Notes: a model not told the origin generated them from the sequence alone. Shown: positions 8,824 to 18,766, numbered from the stretch's first letter. The stretch is 64,000 nucleotides of DNA from Stieleria bergensis (GCA_007745635.1 CP036272.1:4778375-4842374); one strand, 5' to 3'. Numbers and translations are program-made.

Positions 8824-9522
8824 CTAGCCCAAGTTCGGCTGTCCAGTGGCATTCGCTTTGACCTTGGCCTGCATGACCAGCCCCTGCTTGACCAGCCCCT
8901 GCTTGACAGCCTTGCCTTGCTCCCCCGGCTTGCGGCCACGGATATTGCCAACCTGCTCCGGAACAAACCGAGGATCAGCAGGCACAAGCAGCTTGCTGAT
9001 CGCCAGCTTATTGATGCTCAAATTGCATTCCGCTGACTCTGCCTGCAGCGAAAGGTGCAACGATCGCGGGATGCGAATGGTGATCATTTGCTCCGGCTCC
9101 GCCGCATCGGACTTTGAAGTGTCTTCGCTGCGCATCCCGGCCAACATTTCCTGAACGGCGATGAACTGAGGAGTTCCGAAGAACCGCCGTCGCTCAAGCT
9201 CTGCGGGGAACAATTGCACCACGATGCCTTCCACACCCAGGATCTCACGATAGAACGCCACCCAGCTTCCGGTGCATGTGAAGGCCATCGAAGCCACTTC
9301 CACGGCTTTCCGGCAGCGTTCGTCAAAGGTCCCCACGCAGGGGACTGGATCCAAGCTCAAATCTGCACCAGCAGGTACAGGTGCCTTGCGACGTCCACGT
9401 CGAGCCCCTGATTGTGGCGTCTCATTCGTCCCTGCATCAGCGACTAGTTCAACTCCGCCAGTCAACGAACTTGCAGCTTCAGTGACTTCGGGGCGGCCAG
9501 CAACTTTCTGAGATTCCAACAT
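8824..9522 (-). CDS. Ribbon-helix-helix (HicB-like) DNA-binding protein
   Basis: A 232-residue protein. The ATG at 9522 is preceded by AAAGGAA at a good ribosome-binding distance, which decides against longer frames. Residues 146-180 (QMITIRIPRSLHLSLQAESA, then NLSINKLAISKLL) form an Arc/HicB-type ribbon-helix-helix. Residues 65-125 are a separate small alpha/beta region, and residues 35-50 are basic (ARRGRRK). The C-terminal tail repeats KQGLV. HicB antitoxins normally have an N-terminal pseudo-RNase H domain plus this RHH and pair with a HicA toxin; no HicA-like gene is adjacent, so a stand-alone transcription regulator is more likely than a working toxin-antitoxin pair. Confidence 0.7.
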   Translation of the reverse strand: MLESQKVAGRPEVTEAASSLTGGVELVADAGTNETPQSGARRGRRKAPVPAGADLSLDPVPCVGTFDERCRKAVEVASMAFTCTGSWVAFYREILGVEGIVVQLFPAELERRRFFGTPQFIAVQEMLAGMRSEDTSKSDAAEPEQMITIRIPRSLHLSLQAESAECNLSINKLAISKLLVPADPRFVPEQVGNIRGRKPGEQGKAVKQGLVKQGLVMQAKVKANATGQPNLG

Positions 9523-10282
9523 GGAAACGATTCCTTTCAACGACAAACAAAGACAGGCGATCAACAATCCGTTGCGCCCCACAGCCGGTCGCTCGCTGGC
9601 ACCGGCCAGAGAAAAGCGATTGACTGCAACCCAGTGCGTGATCGGTGAATCACGATGACATGGGGCTTGGACACGACTCACACCGCCGCCGCGTCGCAAC
9701 TGCCACGATCTTCGCCCCGCGTCAAGCAGCAAGCCGCAAACCACTTCCAGCAAGAGACTTAAGGCAGAATCGCCCCGGTGCACAATCCGCAGGCACGCTG
9801 CCAGAGGCGACTGCCTCGAGAAGTGCACAAAAAAAGAGCACCGAAAACACCCTGCAGCCAAGGTGTCCAGCTAGCATTAAAAGAAGTTTCACGAAAAAGT
9901 TTCGCGTGAATCTGGCCGGCACCAAAGCGAGCCTACCGGCCAGCCTGCTTAGCGGCTTTGGCGATCGCCGCCAGCCTGCCTGGCCAGCCTGCCTGGCCCG
10001 AGCCAGTTCCCCGACTCGCCCCCCAGCGACCCAATCCAGGCTTCACACCCATTGCAGACGCATGCAAACCTTCAGCCCCGACAACATCCGCAAACGCAGC
10101 GATGGCTGATGGCGACTGACCCAAGATGACGCGGTCCGATTAGCAGACGGACCGACACAAATTTGCGGTGAAAAATGGAAACACAGAAGCACCGCAATAC
10201 CGAAGCAACGTCGCTTCCACTGCAACCCTCCGCCAGCGTTTTTTTGGCCGGGGCGGGAGTCGCGCGATTCTCGCGCTGGCAA
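9523..10282. other. 760-bp stretch without a convincing gene
   Basis: I see only weak, compositionally biased frames here. A short direct repeat (cagcctgcctggc, near 9970-9995) and a run of seven T at 10239-10245 are the only marked features. A 6-bp perfect hairpin (gcgcga/tcgcgc) lies at about 10261-10275, just beyond the stop of the hemerythrin-like gene. Confidence 0.5.
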
Positions 10283-10843
10283 TCAGTCACCGACGCCTAG
10301 ATCATCGTCAAACGAATCGAGGATCAGATTCAACTCTGCTTCCTCATGCAACTGGAACTTGCACTGAAAGACATCGAAGCGTTCAATCCACTTCGCCAAC
10401 TTCTCAAGATCCGCGCGATCGATCCGAGCGACCTGATCACTTAGCGCTTGAATCTGCGTGAACAAGCCTGGGTGTTGAGCCCTCAATCGCTGCGCTTCGA
10501 CACTTCGGTGCGGAGCCACATCGACGGCATCATCGAAATAGCCGTACGCTTCTTCGAGCGAAAAATGAATGGCCAATTGGTCGCACAACTGTTCAATCAG
10601 CCCGACCAGTTCAGAGTAGTGATTGGAGGCAACCTGTCGGTGTGCGACCAACTCTCCTGCTCGATCCCACAGCGTTTTCAGCTGGCGGTTATCGTCTTTG
10701 ATCTCTTTTAGAAAAGCCGCATTGATTGTCAGCCCGCTTTGCAGCGTTCCGGCAGCCTTGTGATCATTCGCCGGCGCGGTTGCTGCAAGGCTTGACGACG
10801 CAGCCCCAGCGACAGCGCGACTCGAAATGAGTGAATCAGCCAT
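10283..10843 (-). CDS. Hemerythrin-like (HHE) domain protein
   Basis: A 186-residue protein with a disordered N terminus (about 40 residues, Ala/Ser-rich) and a four-helix bundle. Candidate di-iron ligands are spread as in HHE proteins: H in ELVAHRQ, H in LAIHFSLEE with E next to it, H in RAQHPGLF and HEEAE in the last helix (FQLHEEAEL). The family binds a non-haem di-iron site and is used in oxygen or nitric oxide sensing and iron-sulphur repair; which one applies here cannot be told. It stands alone between unrelated genes. Confidence 0.75.
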   Translation of the reverse strand: MADSLISSRAVAGAASSSLAATAPANDHKAAGTLQSGLTINAAFLKEIKDDNRQLKTLWDRAGELVAHRQVASNHYSELVGLIEQLCDQLAIHFSLEEAYGYFDDAVDVAPHRSVEAQRLRAQHPGLFTQIQALSDQVARIDRADLEKLAKWIERFDVFQCKFQLHEEAELNLILDSFDDDLGVGD

Positions 10844-10925
10844 CAGCGTCCTCCGTTGGTTAGAGTGCTCTTATTCTACCCTTAAATCGGCTCTGATGCG
10901 TGAATCGTTCCCAAAAACAGGGAAT

Positions 10926-11927
10926 TCACCCCCTTCCAATGACCACAGAAAGCACATCAATCAGATCATTTTCCCCGACAGATAGCATCAAGAGGCGATC
11001 GAAACCCAACGCCACACCACTACATGCGGGAATCCCCTTGCGCATCGCGTTCAGCAGCATGGTTTGCTCGGGCAAGGCCGCTTTGCCGGTCGCTAGCCGC
11101 TGCTGATTGCTCTGTCGGTAACGCTGCAGCAGCGTTTCGGCATCCTGCAATTCGTCATATCCATTCGCGATTTCAATCCCGTCCACAAACACCTCGAACC
11201 TAAGGGCACACAGCGGGTCACGCTCACTTGGCTTTGCCAGCGCCGCCTGGGTCAAAGGGTAATCCGCCAGCACGCAAGGGCGTTGCTTGCCCAACTGTGG
11301 CGTGATGGCAAACGACATCAAGGCGTCCAGCAATCCGTCACGATCCTGCTTCAGCGAGTCAACCAGCGTGGTATTCGAACGAACGGCATCCACATCGGCC
11401 AGCGCATTGGCGAGCTGTTCGATCGAAGCGGTAAAGGGATCAAGATTCGAGTGTTCCGCAAAGCACTCCCGATAGGTCACTCGGTCATGCCCAGTGCTGC
11501 CCAGCGTGCGACCGATTAAATCGACGGTCAACTGAATTGCCGACTCATAGTCTCCGCCCACCTCGTACCATTCCAGCATCGTGAATTCTGGATGATGCAA
11601 CGGCCCTGATTCACCAGCGCGAAAGACGGGGCCGATGCTATAGATCGACGGAGCCCCTTCGGCCAGCAGACATTTCATCACCGACTCAGGAGACGTCTGC
11701 ATGTAGAGCGACTGCAAGGGACCGGCATGCGGCAGGCCAAGCTGGGCGGCGGACACCGTGACCGGATCCAGATAGGCATCGACCACCGCATCGACAGCCA
11801 AGCAGGGCGGCTGAACCTCCAGGAAACCGCGCTGATCAAAATCGCCCCGAACTTGGCGCAGCAACTCGGCACGCTGAGCAAGATAGCGTACATTGACCGT
11901 TGGCAAATTTGCTTGTGACGACTGCAT
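10926..11927 (-). CDS. epmA: Elongation factor P beta-lysyltransferase-like protein EpmA (class II LysRS-like)
   Basis: A 333-residue class II lysyl-tRNA-synthetase-like catalytic core without the anticodon-binding domain, as in EpmA (PoxA/GenX). Motif 2 is visible as SIGPVFRAGESGPLHHPEFT followed by MLEWYE, and motif 3 as GVALGFDRLLML. The EVFVDGIEIANGYDE segment is the amino-acid-binding region of the family. EpmA attaches (R)-beta-lysine to a lysine of elongation factor P. Neither efp nor epmB is in the window. I chose the ATG at 11927 because the family starts about 15-20 residues before the first helix; this ATG sits inside the CATG that also holds the start of the divergent E1-like gene. 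Confidence 0.85.
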   Translation of the reverse strand: MQSSQANLPTVNVRYLAQRAELLRQVRGDFDQRGFLEVQPPCLAVDAVVDAYLDPVTVSAAQLGLPHAGPLQSLYMQTSPESVMKCLLAEGAPSIYSIGPVFRAGESGPLHHPEFTMLEWYEVGGDYESAIQLTVDLIGRTLGSTGHDRVTYRECFAEHSNLDPFTASIEQLANALADVDAVRSNTTLVDSLKQDRDGLLDALMSFAITPQLGKQRPCVLADYPLTQAALAKPSERDPLCALRFEVFVDGIEIANGYDELQDAETLLQRYRQSNQQRLATGKAALPEQTMLLNAMRKGIPACSGVALGFDRLLMLSVGENDLIDVLSVVIGRG

Positions 11928-13053
11928 GACCCAACATGGAAATGAATTGGTGAACAAACCGACAGCGGAGACCGAACACGGGACGGAAGACGCCTCGCCG
12001 AACCAGCAAACCACGTTGCCGCACCAAGATCGCTATGCCCGCCAACGTCAGTTTTGGGCCATCGGCGAACAGGGACAACAACAAATCGAAGCTGCCAGCG
12101 TGGCTGTCATTGGCTGTGGAGCTTTGGGAACCGTCGCCGCAGAACTGCTTTGCCGCGCCGGAGTGGGACGGATTCTAATCATCGACCGCGATGTCGTGGA
12201 ATGGACAAACCTGCAGCGACAGTCGCTTTTCGACTCCAAGGATGCCCAACAAGGCAACGCCAAAGCGGAGGCCGCCTGCCAGCGACTTGCAGAGATCAAC
12301 CCATCGATCGAATTGATCCCCTGCGTCGCGGATCTGAATCCAGGCAACATTGAATCGCTCCTGCAGGGCGTCGACTTGGCGATCGATGCAACGGACAACT
12401 TTGGGATCCGCTTTCTGATCAATGACTGGGCCCTGGCCACATCCTCAGTGTGGGTCCATGGTGGTTGCGTGGGAGCCAGCGGTCAAGTCCGCCTGTTCGA
12501 TGGATCAACCAGGCCGTGCTTTCGCTGCTTGGTGCCGGAACTTCCCCCGCAAGGCATGGTTGACACCTGCGACACCGCCGGGGTCCTTGGCTCGGCAACC
12601 CACGCGATCGCCAGCATGCAAGTCACCGAAGCGATCAAATGGATCTCTGGAAACCGGCAACAGGTCAGCCAAGCGGTGATTGCGGTTGACTTTTGGAACA
12701 ACAAAACGCGCGCCGTCAGCCTACCGCCAGAGGTGGCTCCGAACTGCCCAGCCTGTGTGGGAAGAGACTTTGAATACTTACAGGGACAAGCACTCGCAAC
12801 CGACGCGATCTCGCTTTGCGGTCGCAACGCGGTGCAAATCGCAGCGGCCAAATCCACCCCGCCTCCCAGCCTTGACGCGCTGCAATCGCGTTGGACGGGA
12901 GTTGGCGATGTGCAACGGACGCGGTTCTTTGTTCGATTACATGTGGATGCTGAAACCAGCGTGACCGTTTTTCGCGACGGCCGAATGGTCGTCCAAGGAA
13001 CCGACGACTTGGCCAGAGCTCGTGCAATGGTCGACCGTTTCATCGGCCAGTGA
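11926..13053 (+). CDS. E1-like adenylyltransferase (ThiF/MoeB/HesA family)
   Basis: A 375-residue protein. From about residue 35 it follows the ThiF/MoeB fold: RYARQRQFWAIGEQGQQQI, the glycine-rich nucleotide loop GCGALGTVAAE, the acidic IIDRDVVEWTNLQRQ motif and DATDNFGIRFLIN. Two CxxC pairs (CFRC and CPAC) would bind the structural zinc, and TCDTAGVLG carries the candidate catalytic Cys. Such enzymes adenylate the C terminus of a ubiquitin-like sulphur carrier (ThiS/MoaD) for thiamine or molybdopterin synthesis. No ThiS or MoaD gene is beside it. The 90-residue C-terminal extension is not a rhodanese domain. Start codon is uncertain: ATG 11926 overlaps the divergent epmA start; a GTG at 11950 is an alternative. 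Confidence 0.8.
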   Translation: MTQHGNELVNKPTAETEHGTEDASPNQQTTLPHQDRYARQRQFWAIGEQGQQQIEAASVAVIGCGALGTVAAELLCRAGVGRILIIDRDVVEWTNLQRQSLFDSKDAQQGNAKAEAACQRLAEINPSIELIPCVADLNPGNIESLLQGVDLAIDATDNFGIRFLINDWALATSSVWVHGGCVGASGQVRLFDGSTRPCFRCLVPELPPQGMVDTCDTAGVLGSATHAIASMQVTEAIKWISGNRQQVSQAVIAVDFWNNKTRAVSLPPEVAPNCPACVGRDFEYLQGQALATDAISLCGRNAVQIAAAKSTPPPSLDALQSRWTGVGDVQRTRFFVRLHVDAETSVTVFRDGRMVVQGTDDLARARAMVDRFIGQ

Positions 13054-13108
13054 GCCATTGCATCGGCCACCCTCCGTCTTTATCGGCCAGTGAACTTTGC
13101 CAGACAAC

Positions 13109-14629
13109 ATGACAGCGACCGACCTTTCAACCGACCCCTCCGAAATCCTTCGCAGGCATTTCGGCCACGCCCAGTTTCGCCACGGGCAACAAGCCATCAT
13201 CGAGCATGTGCTGAGCGGCCAACATGCAATGGTGGTGATGCCAACCGGCATGGGAAAGAGTCTGTGTTACCAGATCCCCGCCTTGGTGATTGCTCACGCC
13301 GCCGCATCGGCCCAGCATGCCCAGGCAGGCACTGCCAGGCAATCGCCCTCCAGCGCCAGCGCTGTCGCCCGCCCGCTGACTCTGGTTCTGTCACCGTTGA
13401 TCGCACTGATGCAGGATCAAGTCGATAGCCTGCAACGCCGCAACATCAACGCCACCTTCATCAATTCCAGTCTGGACAAACAGCAACGCGAATCACGCTA
13501 TCAAGCCGTTGCCGAGGGGCAGCACGACTTGCTATTCGTCACTCCGGAACGTTTTCGCAAAGCGGACTTCTGCGACGTCATCGCTCGCCGGGATGTCAAA
13601 CTACTGGCCATCGACGAGGCCCACTGCGTCAGCCAATGGGGACATGACTTCCGCCCCGACTACACGCGGATGGCTGAAATTCGCCAGCGACTGAATCATC
13701 CCACCACCATCGCACTGACGGCCACTGCCACCGCTGAATGCCGGCAAGACATTTACAGACAACTGGAGATTCCGAGCGATCAAATCAAACTGTTTCACCA
13801 CGGCATCGATCGCCCTAATCTGACGCTTGATGTCACGCCCGTCTTTGACGAATCAGAGAAACTAGAACAGCTGAACGAATTGCTGTCCGCGCCGCTTCCC
13901 GATTCAGGCAGCCTGATCGTGTACTTTTCACTGATCAAAACGCTCCAGCGGTTCAGTGATCATTTGCTGCAACAGCGGGTCGCGCATGTCTGCTATCACG
14001 GCGACGTGCCGCGCAACCAGCGCCGGGCGATTCAACAATCCTTTCTTGGTGGCGAATGTGATTTGGTGCTAGCGACAAACGCCTTTGGCATGGGGATCGA
14101 CAAAGACAACATTCGCATGGTTATCCACGCGGAAACACCGGGATCGGTGGAGTCCTATTATCAAGAAATTGGCCGCGCTGGCCGAGACGGCCAGCCCAGT
14201 CGCTGCGTCTGGCTGTACGACCAGAACGATTTGATGACGCAAATGCAATTCATCGATTGGGCCAATCCCGACGCTGCCTTTTACACTCGGCTGTACCAAC
14301 TGGTCGCGGAACACACCGACCAGTGTGACGCCTTTGGCTTGGAATGGGTCAGCAGCCAACTCCAGAAACGAAGTCGCCACGACCATCGCATTCAAACCGC
14401 GATCTCGATTTTGGACCGATACGGGGTCATTGCTGGTCCGCGAGCGCCGGAGTGTTTTCAGATCCTGGCGTCGCTGCCCGCTGAACTGCAAAACGACGAA
14501 CTGCTAAACCAAAAAAAGCTCCGCGCACAACAGCGTTTGTACGCCATGGTGCAACTCGCCGCAGAAACCGAGGATCGCAAAGAATTCCTGAACCGCTATT
14601 TTGCCGAACCGGACGATTCAGCGTTTTAG
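13109..14629 (+). CDS. recQ: RecQ-family ATP-dependent DNA helicase (short form)
   Basis: A 506-residue superfamily 2 helicase that unwinds DNA 3'-5'. Walker A is MPTGMGKS (K50), the DEAH box is LLAIDEAHCVSQWGHDFRPD, and motif VI is ESYYQEIGRAGRDGQPS. Compared with E. coli RecQ (609 residues), the C terminus lacks an HRDC domain, and the region after the helicase core shows no four-cysteine zinc site, so it belongs to the short RecQ group. A 28-residue Ala/Ser/Gln-rich insert sits between motif I and motif Ia. Its last 12 bases overlap the 3' end of the convergent EEP gene. Confidence 0.9.
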   Translation: MTATDLSTDPSEILRRHFGHAQFRHGQQAIIEHVLSGQHAMVVMPTGMGKSLCYQIPALVIAHAAASAQHAQAGTARQSPSSASAVARPLTLVLSPLIALMQDQVDSLQRRNINATFINSSLDKQQRESRYQAVAEGQHDLLFVTPERFRKADFCDVIARRDVKLLAIDEAHCVSQWGHDFRPDYTRMAEIRQRLNHPTTIALTATATAECRQDIYRQLEIPSDQIKLFHHGIDRPNLTLDVTPVFDESEKLEQLNELLSAPLPDSGSLIVYFSLIKTLQRFSDHLLQQRVAHVCYHGDVPRNQRRAIQQSFLGGECDLVLATNAFGMGIDKDNIRMVIHAETPGSVESYYQEIGRAGRDGQPSRCVWLYDQNDLMTQMQFIDWANPDAAFYTRLYQLVAEHTDQCDAFGLEWVSSQLQKRSRHDHRIQTAISILDRYGVIAGPRAPECFQILASLPAELQNDELLNQKKLRAQQRLYAMVQLAAETEDRKEFLNRYFAEPDDSAF

Positions 14630-15742
14630 CTGAGGCGCCACAAGTGAAGCGGTCGAAGGCACCGGTTGCCCGGAGCGATGCTCGGTGACGGTGAACTCGG
14701 ACCAAACCGGTAGTGCACTAAAGTCCTTTTCAGAGGTGGCTGTGCTCGGTGACTGATCGCTGGCGGCCTTGGCACCGGTCAGTGTGGTCGCAGGACGCTG
14801 TTGTCCTGATGCGGGATCGATCGACAGCGCCATCGCTTGCTCGGCAACGGCTTCCCCTGTCACCGAAGCATCGATGAAGACATGATCATTCGTCCAACGA
14901 GACGGGCTGTTACGCAGCATCATCTCATCCAACGCGACCACGCCTGGAATGCCACGAATCGCTCCCAGCGCCGTTGGCGGCCGGGCGAAGTCTCCTAAAA
15001 CAACGAAGTCGTCTTCACCAAAACGCTCCTGCTCAAAAACTCGCACGTTGCGATAAACATTCGCCAGAGCGTCCAATTCACGATCGACGAGTTTGGCATC
15101 CGTCGCATTGCTTGTCGCACTCGGTGCAATCACCACATTGATTGCCGTGAACCGGAACGGCACGCCGGCTCCTTCCGGAAGACGGGCAACAAAACTGGCA
15201 ACCATTGGCGGGCGAGACATCATGCCGCTGGGATCCGAGACCAAGTAAGCGCTTTCCTTGACCAACCCGAGACGTCGCCGATCGAATAAGAACGCGTAGC
15301 TGACATCGCGGCTGGGCCCTAGCTTTTGGCTCACAACGGCCTGATATTGAAACCCCTTTGCTTCAAGCATCTCAATTAATTTCAGCAACGCTTGATCATC
15401 TTGATCGCGCAATTCCTGCAAGGCCAGACAATCATATTGCGCCACGACCTCAGCCAAAGCCGTCAGGGAGGCTTCGGACTGTTTGGCCAAACTTGAACTG
15501 GAATCCACGAAACGCTGCAGGTTGAACGTGCCCAGTCGCAATCGCTGAGAGCCTCGATTGGAGACCACTGTGGCGGATCCTGCTGCGGTCAAACCATCCA
15601 TGCCGGAGAACGTCCAACCTTGGATCAGAAAGAGATAGGCACCGAACAGTAACGCAAACAGCGTGAATCCTGGCCCGAGCCAACGCAGTGGACCGAGCCC
15701 GGACAAAGAGCTTTTATGGCGTCGTTTTGATAGCAGTCCCAC
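14618..15742 (-). CDS. Membrane-anchored endonuclease/exonuclease/phosphatase (EEP) fold protein
   Basis: A 374-residue protein with a GTG start, chosen because GGAGG lies 6 bases upstream. A transmembrane helix at residues 21-41 anchors it. The EEP fold follows: GTFNLQRF, LALQELRD (metal-binding Glu), the INVVIA strand, VVLGDFARPP and a final NDHVFID in place of the family's SDH. The change of GDFN to GDFA and of SDH to NDH removes an Asn and an Asp that DNase I-type enzymes use, so activity may be lowered or altered. The tail (about 70 residues) is Ser/Thr-rich. Its 3' end overlaps recQ by 12 bp in convergent orientation. Confidence 0.75.
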   Translation of the reverse strand: MGLLSKRRHKSSLSGLGPLRWLGPGFTLFALLFGAYLFLIQGWTFSGMDGLTAAGSATVVSNRGSQRLRLGTFNLQRFVDSSSSLAKQSEASLTALAEVVAQYDCLALQELRDQDDQALLKLIEMLEAKGFQYQAVVSQKLGPSRDVSYAFLFDRRRLGLVKESAYLVSDPSGMMSRPPMVASFVARLPEGAGVPFRFTAINVVIAPSATSNATDAKLVDRELDALANVYRNVRVFEQERFGEDDFVVLGDFARPPTALGAIRGIPGVVALDEMMLRNSPSRWTNDHVFIDASVTGEAVAEQAMALSIDPASGQQRPATTLTGAKAASDQSPSTATSEKDFSALPVWSEFTVTEHRSGQPVPSTASLVAPQLKR

Positions 15743-16024
15743 CTCGGCCTCCTACCGCACGAATGGATTGGTTCGGTCGTTCACTGTTCTTAGAAACCGC
15801 TCGATGCTGACCGATGTCATCATCCTCCACGCATACAAAACTCAGTCGCTCGATCGCAATCCCAATTCTGTGAATGAAACCCGTCGCCGCCCCAATCGAT
15901 TCGCATGGACGCCAGTGGCCTGGATTTGCTATAGCCGACCGATAGCGTTTTCGGCACGGCGGATTTGTGCTCGCTGAACGCTATATTCACACGCAATCAC
16001 CATTCCCTTAAGCGGATTCGATCG

Positions 16025-18766
16025 ATGGGCGAGGTCGCAGGTTTACCAATCCCCTCCATTTTTATCTTCATCGCCTCCGGTGTGTTGCTGGGTTACCTCT
16101 TCTGGTACCGAGACACCAGCCGGTTCGAAAAACGCATTGAAGAACTGGAGCGAGATCTCAATCAGGCTGGCGAGGACAACACGTCGTCAAAAGCTTCGGC
16201 AGGCGCTGATGACGCGAATCGCGACAACATCAAACGCCTTAGCCAGACCATTGCGCAGCGCGAAGCGCAGCTGCAGTCACTACGAGACGACTTGTATGAC
16301 TCCATGGAAACTCGATCCGAGCTTTCCCACACCATCGAAGCCCTGCAGCAAGAACAAGCTGCGAGCGCGCAGACCATCGACGGTCTGACTGAGCAACTGG
16401 CAGCACAGCAACGCCAACTCGACGACCATCGCCGATCCGTTCCCGCAGGCAATACCGAACAAATGATCCACGAAGTCCTGGATCACCCCGCCAGTGACTC
16501 CAATGCCTCCGCCGATGCTGACGACGCACTGATCGCCGAGATCACCGCACATGTCGCAGAATTGCAACAACAGCTACAAGAACTGTCCCAGCACAACAAC
16601 GACTTACAAGCCGAGAAATTGGCGTTGGAAACGCGACTGGCTGATCTCCTCTCGGACCATCAAAGCCTGACTTCCGAGGTTGATGAAAACCAGCAAGCAT
16701 CTCAACAACTTGCCGACGCCTTGGCCGCCAAGCAACTGATTCAACATGAATTGGATGCGGCAATCAAGCAGTTGGAAGAGGTCACCGACGTTGCCGCGAC
16801 TCAACAGAATGCCGGACAACGATTGCTGCAACAGCAACATCAGGACCTGCGTGACCAACAAGCAGAACTGGAACAAATCCAGTCCGATTTGAAGGCGTCT
16901 CGGGCTGCCGAAACGGTCGCTGAGCGCGAATGTGAAATGCTTCGCCAGGACATCGACAAACTCACCCTGCAACTGAACTACGCCATTGAAGAGGCTGAAC
17001 GGGCGATCGGTCACGGCGAGCAACTGGCGCAAATGGCCGAGCAGCAAGAACAGACCATCGAGCAGCTTGAATCAACCTGCGATCAACTCCGCCAGGCGGA
17101 CCAGGAACGCGCTCAGACTCTGGACCAGCTCGCCAGGACTCAATCGGAATACGATCAGCAAAGCGAACAACTGACCGATCGTGAACACTTAATCGAGAAG
17201 CTTCGCAACGAAATGGCCGACCTCAGCAATCAAGCGGACAGAGGTCTGGTTGACGCCGAGGAACTCGAACTGACCAAGACCAGCTTGGAAGACGCCTTGG
17301 CCGCTTTGGAACAAGAACGCGACATTCGCCTGCGAATGGAATCAACGTCCAGCGAAAAGACCAGCACGATCGCCGAGCTCTCCAGACGCTGCGAGCAAAT
17401 CGAACAACTGCAGCTGACCATTGACGCCCTGACCGAAGAAGCGACAGAGCGATCCGAACGGTTCGAGCATCTTAACAACACACTGCAGCAAACTGAAACG
17501 CTGCTCGAAGAACGACAGCAAGAACTGCTGCTCATTCCCGAACTGCAATCTCAACTCAATCTACGTATCACCACGATCGAACAGATGGAACAGGATCAGC
17601 AACAACTGACCGATAAGCTTCACAGACAGGTTGAAGCCGCCGAGCAGCTGAGCAAGCAACTGCGGGATCGAGAAACAGACATCGCAGAACTGAAACTTCA
17701 ACTTGACCAAGCAGACCAACAAGCCGAACAACTGGCCGAAGTTGAACGGGCACTGCTAGAATCACAGGAATCGATCACCAACGCGATGCAGGTCAACTTG
17801 AATCAGGAAGCCCACGTCGAAGAACTAAAACGCAAGCTCGATGCACTGGACAATGTCAAGCAACAGAACGACTGGTTGGCGACCGAATTGGCTGAGTCAA
17901 AACGTGTCAATGCCGGCTTGAACGCCAGCCTGAACGATCAAATGTCCGAAATGGAATCGCTGCGCAGCTTGGAGGCCGAACTGGAGGAACTCGAAGAGCG
18001 TTTCTTTGAATCCAACAAACGCGGCACTCAACTGGCACAACAACGAGACCACATCGCCGATCAACTGATTCTGCGCGAAGAGGAGGTTGCCAGCCTGCAA
18101 CGACGCATCCAAGCGACGGCGGAGCTTGAAAAGCAACTGCACTTGTCTAAGCGAGAAATCGACCAACTGAAACAACAGAGTGATCTGCAAACGATCGCGT
18201 TTTCAGACCAACGCGACGAGCTGCTAAAACTGCGTGATGCCAGCGCTGAACTGGAAGCCGCAAACAAACAACTCGACCTCACGCACCAACGCTTGGTCCA
18301 AGCAAACCAGTTGTCCGATCAGCTCAAGCAAAAGGTGGATCAACACGACGAACTGATCAGCAAAACCAATACCAGGCTGTCCCTGGCCAACGAATCGGTC
18401 AAGGACCTGGAACGGCAACTGACCACCAAGTCAAAGCAGCACGATGAATTGGCCCAGCAAGTCGAACAACTGACCGATGATCAACAAGCCAACCAAGAGT
18501 TGATCGCCAATCTTGAATCAAAACTGACGAGCATGAACTCGTTGGAAGCCGAATCTGACTTGCTAAGATCGAAGAACACTGACCTCATGGGCCATCTCCG
18601 TCGGATCGGCAACGCCCACGAAGAAAGCCTGCAAGAAAACGAACGCGCTCAGGAATCCATTGCGAACCTGCAGCAGGAGATTCACCAGCACCTGCAAACC
18701 ATTCGCATGCTTCGCCGCCAGCGCGGCAGCTTCCCGGCAATCGACGATGAATACGACGCCGCCTAA
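16025..18766 (+). CDS. Membrane-anchored long coiled-coil protein
   Basis: A 913-residue protein. The ATG at 16025 puts a transmembrane helix at residues 8-28 (FIFIASGVLLGYLFWYRD), and nearly the whole remainder is heptad-repeat coiled coil rich in Gln, Glu, Leu and Asp. A short non-coil end follows (RRQRGSFPAIDDE). There is no ATPase motif, so it is not an SMC protein despite the look of the coil. Role unknown: a cell-envelope spacer or a structural tether is plausible. It ends 86 bp from the convergent sheath-fusion gene; whether it belongs to that system is open. Confidence 0.75.
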   Translation: MGEVAGLPIPSIFIFIASGVLLGYLFWYRDTSRFEKRIEELERDLNQAGEDNTSSKASAGADDANRDNIKRLSQTIAQREAQLQSLRDDLYDSMETRSELSHTIEALQQEQAASAQTIDGLTEQLAAQQRQLDDHRRSVPAGNTEQMIHEVLDHPASDSNASADADDALIAEITAHVAELQQQLQELSQHNNDLQAEKLALETRLADLLSDHQSLTSEVDENQQASQQLADALAAKQLIQHELDAAIKQLEEVTDVAATQQNAGQRLLQQQHQDLRDQQAELEQIQSDLKASRAAETVAERECEMLRQDIDKLTLQLNYAIEEAERAIGHGEQLAQMAEQQEQTIEQLESTCDQLRQADQERAQTLDQLARTQSEYDQQSEQLTDREHLIEKLRNEMADLSNQADRGLVDAEELELTKTSLEDALAALEQERDIRLRMESTSSEKTSTIAELSRRCEQIEQLQLTIDALTEEATERSERFEHLNNTLQQTETLLEERQQELLLIPELQSQLNLRITTIEQMEQDQQQLTDKLHRQVEAAEQLSKQLRDRETDIAELKLQLDQADQQAEQLAEVERALLESQESITNAMQVNLNQEAHVEELKRKLDALDNVKQQNDWLATELAESKRVNAGLNASLNDQMSEMESLRSLEAELEELEERFFESNKRGTQLAQQRDHIADQLILREEEVASLQRRIQATAELEKQLHLSKREIDQLKQQSDLQTIAFSDQRDELLKLRDASAELEAANKQLDLTHQRLVQANQLSDQLKQKVDQHDELISKTNTRLSLANESVKDLERQLTTKSKQHDELAQQVEQLTDDQQANQELIANLESKLTSMNSLEAESDLLRSKNTDLMGHLRRIGNAHEESLQENERAQESIANLQQEIHQHLQTIRMLRRQRGSFPAIDDEYDAA

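Noticed and set aside
8824..9522. HicAB toxin-antitoxin pair
   Set aside because: The ribbon-helix-helix part is HicB-like, but no HicA-type gene is adjacent on either side.
9645..10109. 154-codon plus-strand frame
   Set aside because: Amino-acid composition (Arg, Pro, Ala) is that of a random GC-rich frame, with no start signal or domain.
16025..18766. SMC/RecN-type ATPase
   Set aside because: No Walker A or B motif, only coiled coil behind a transmembrane helix.
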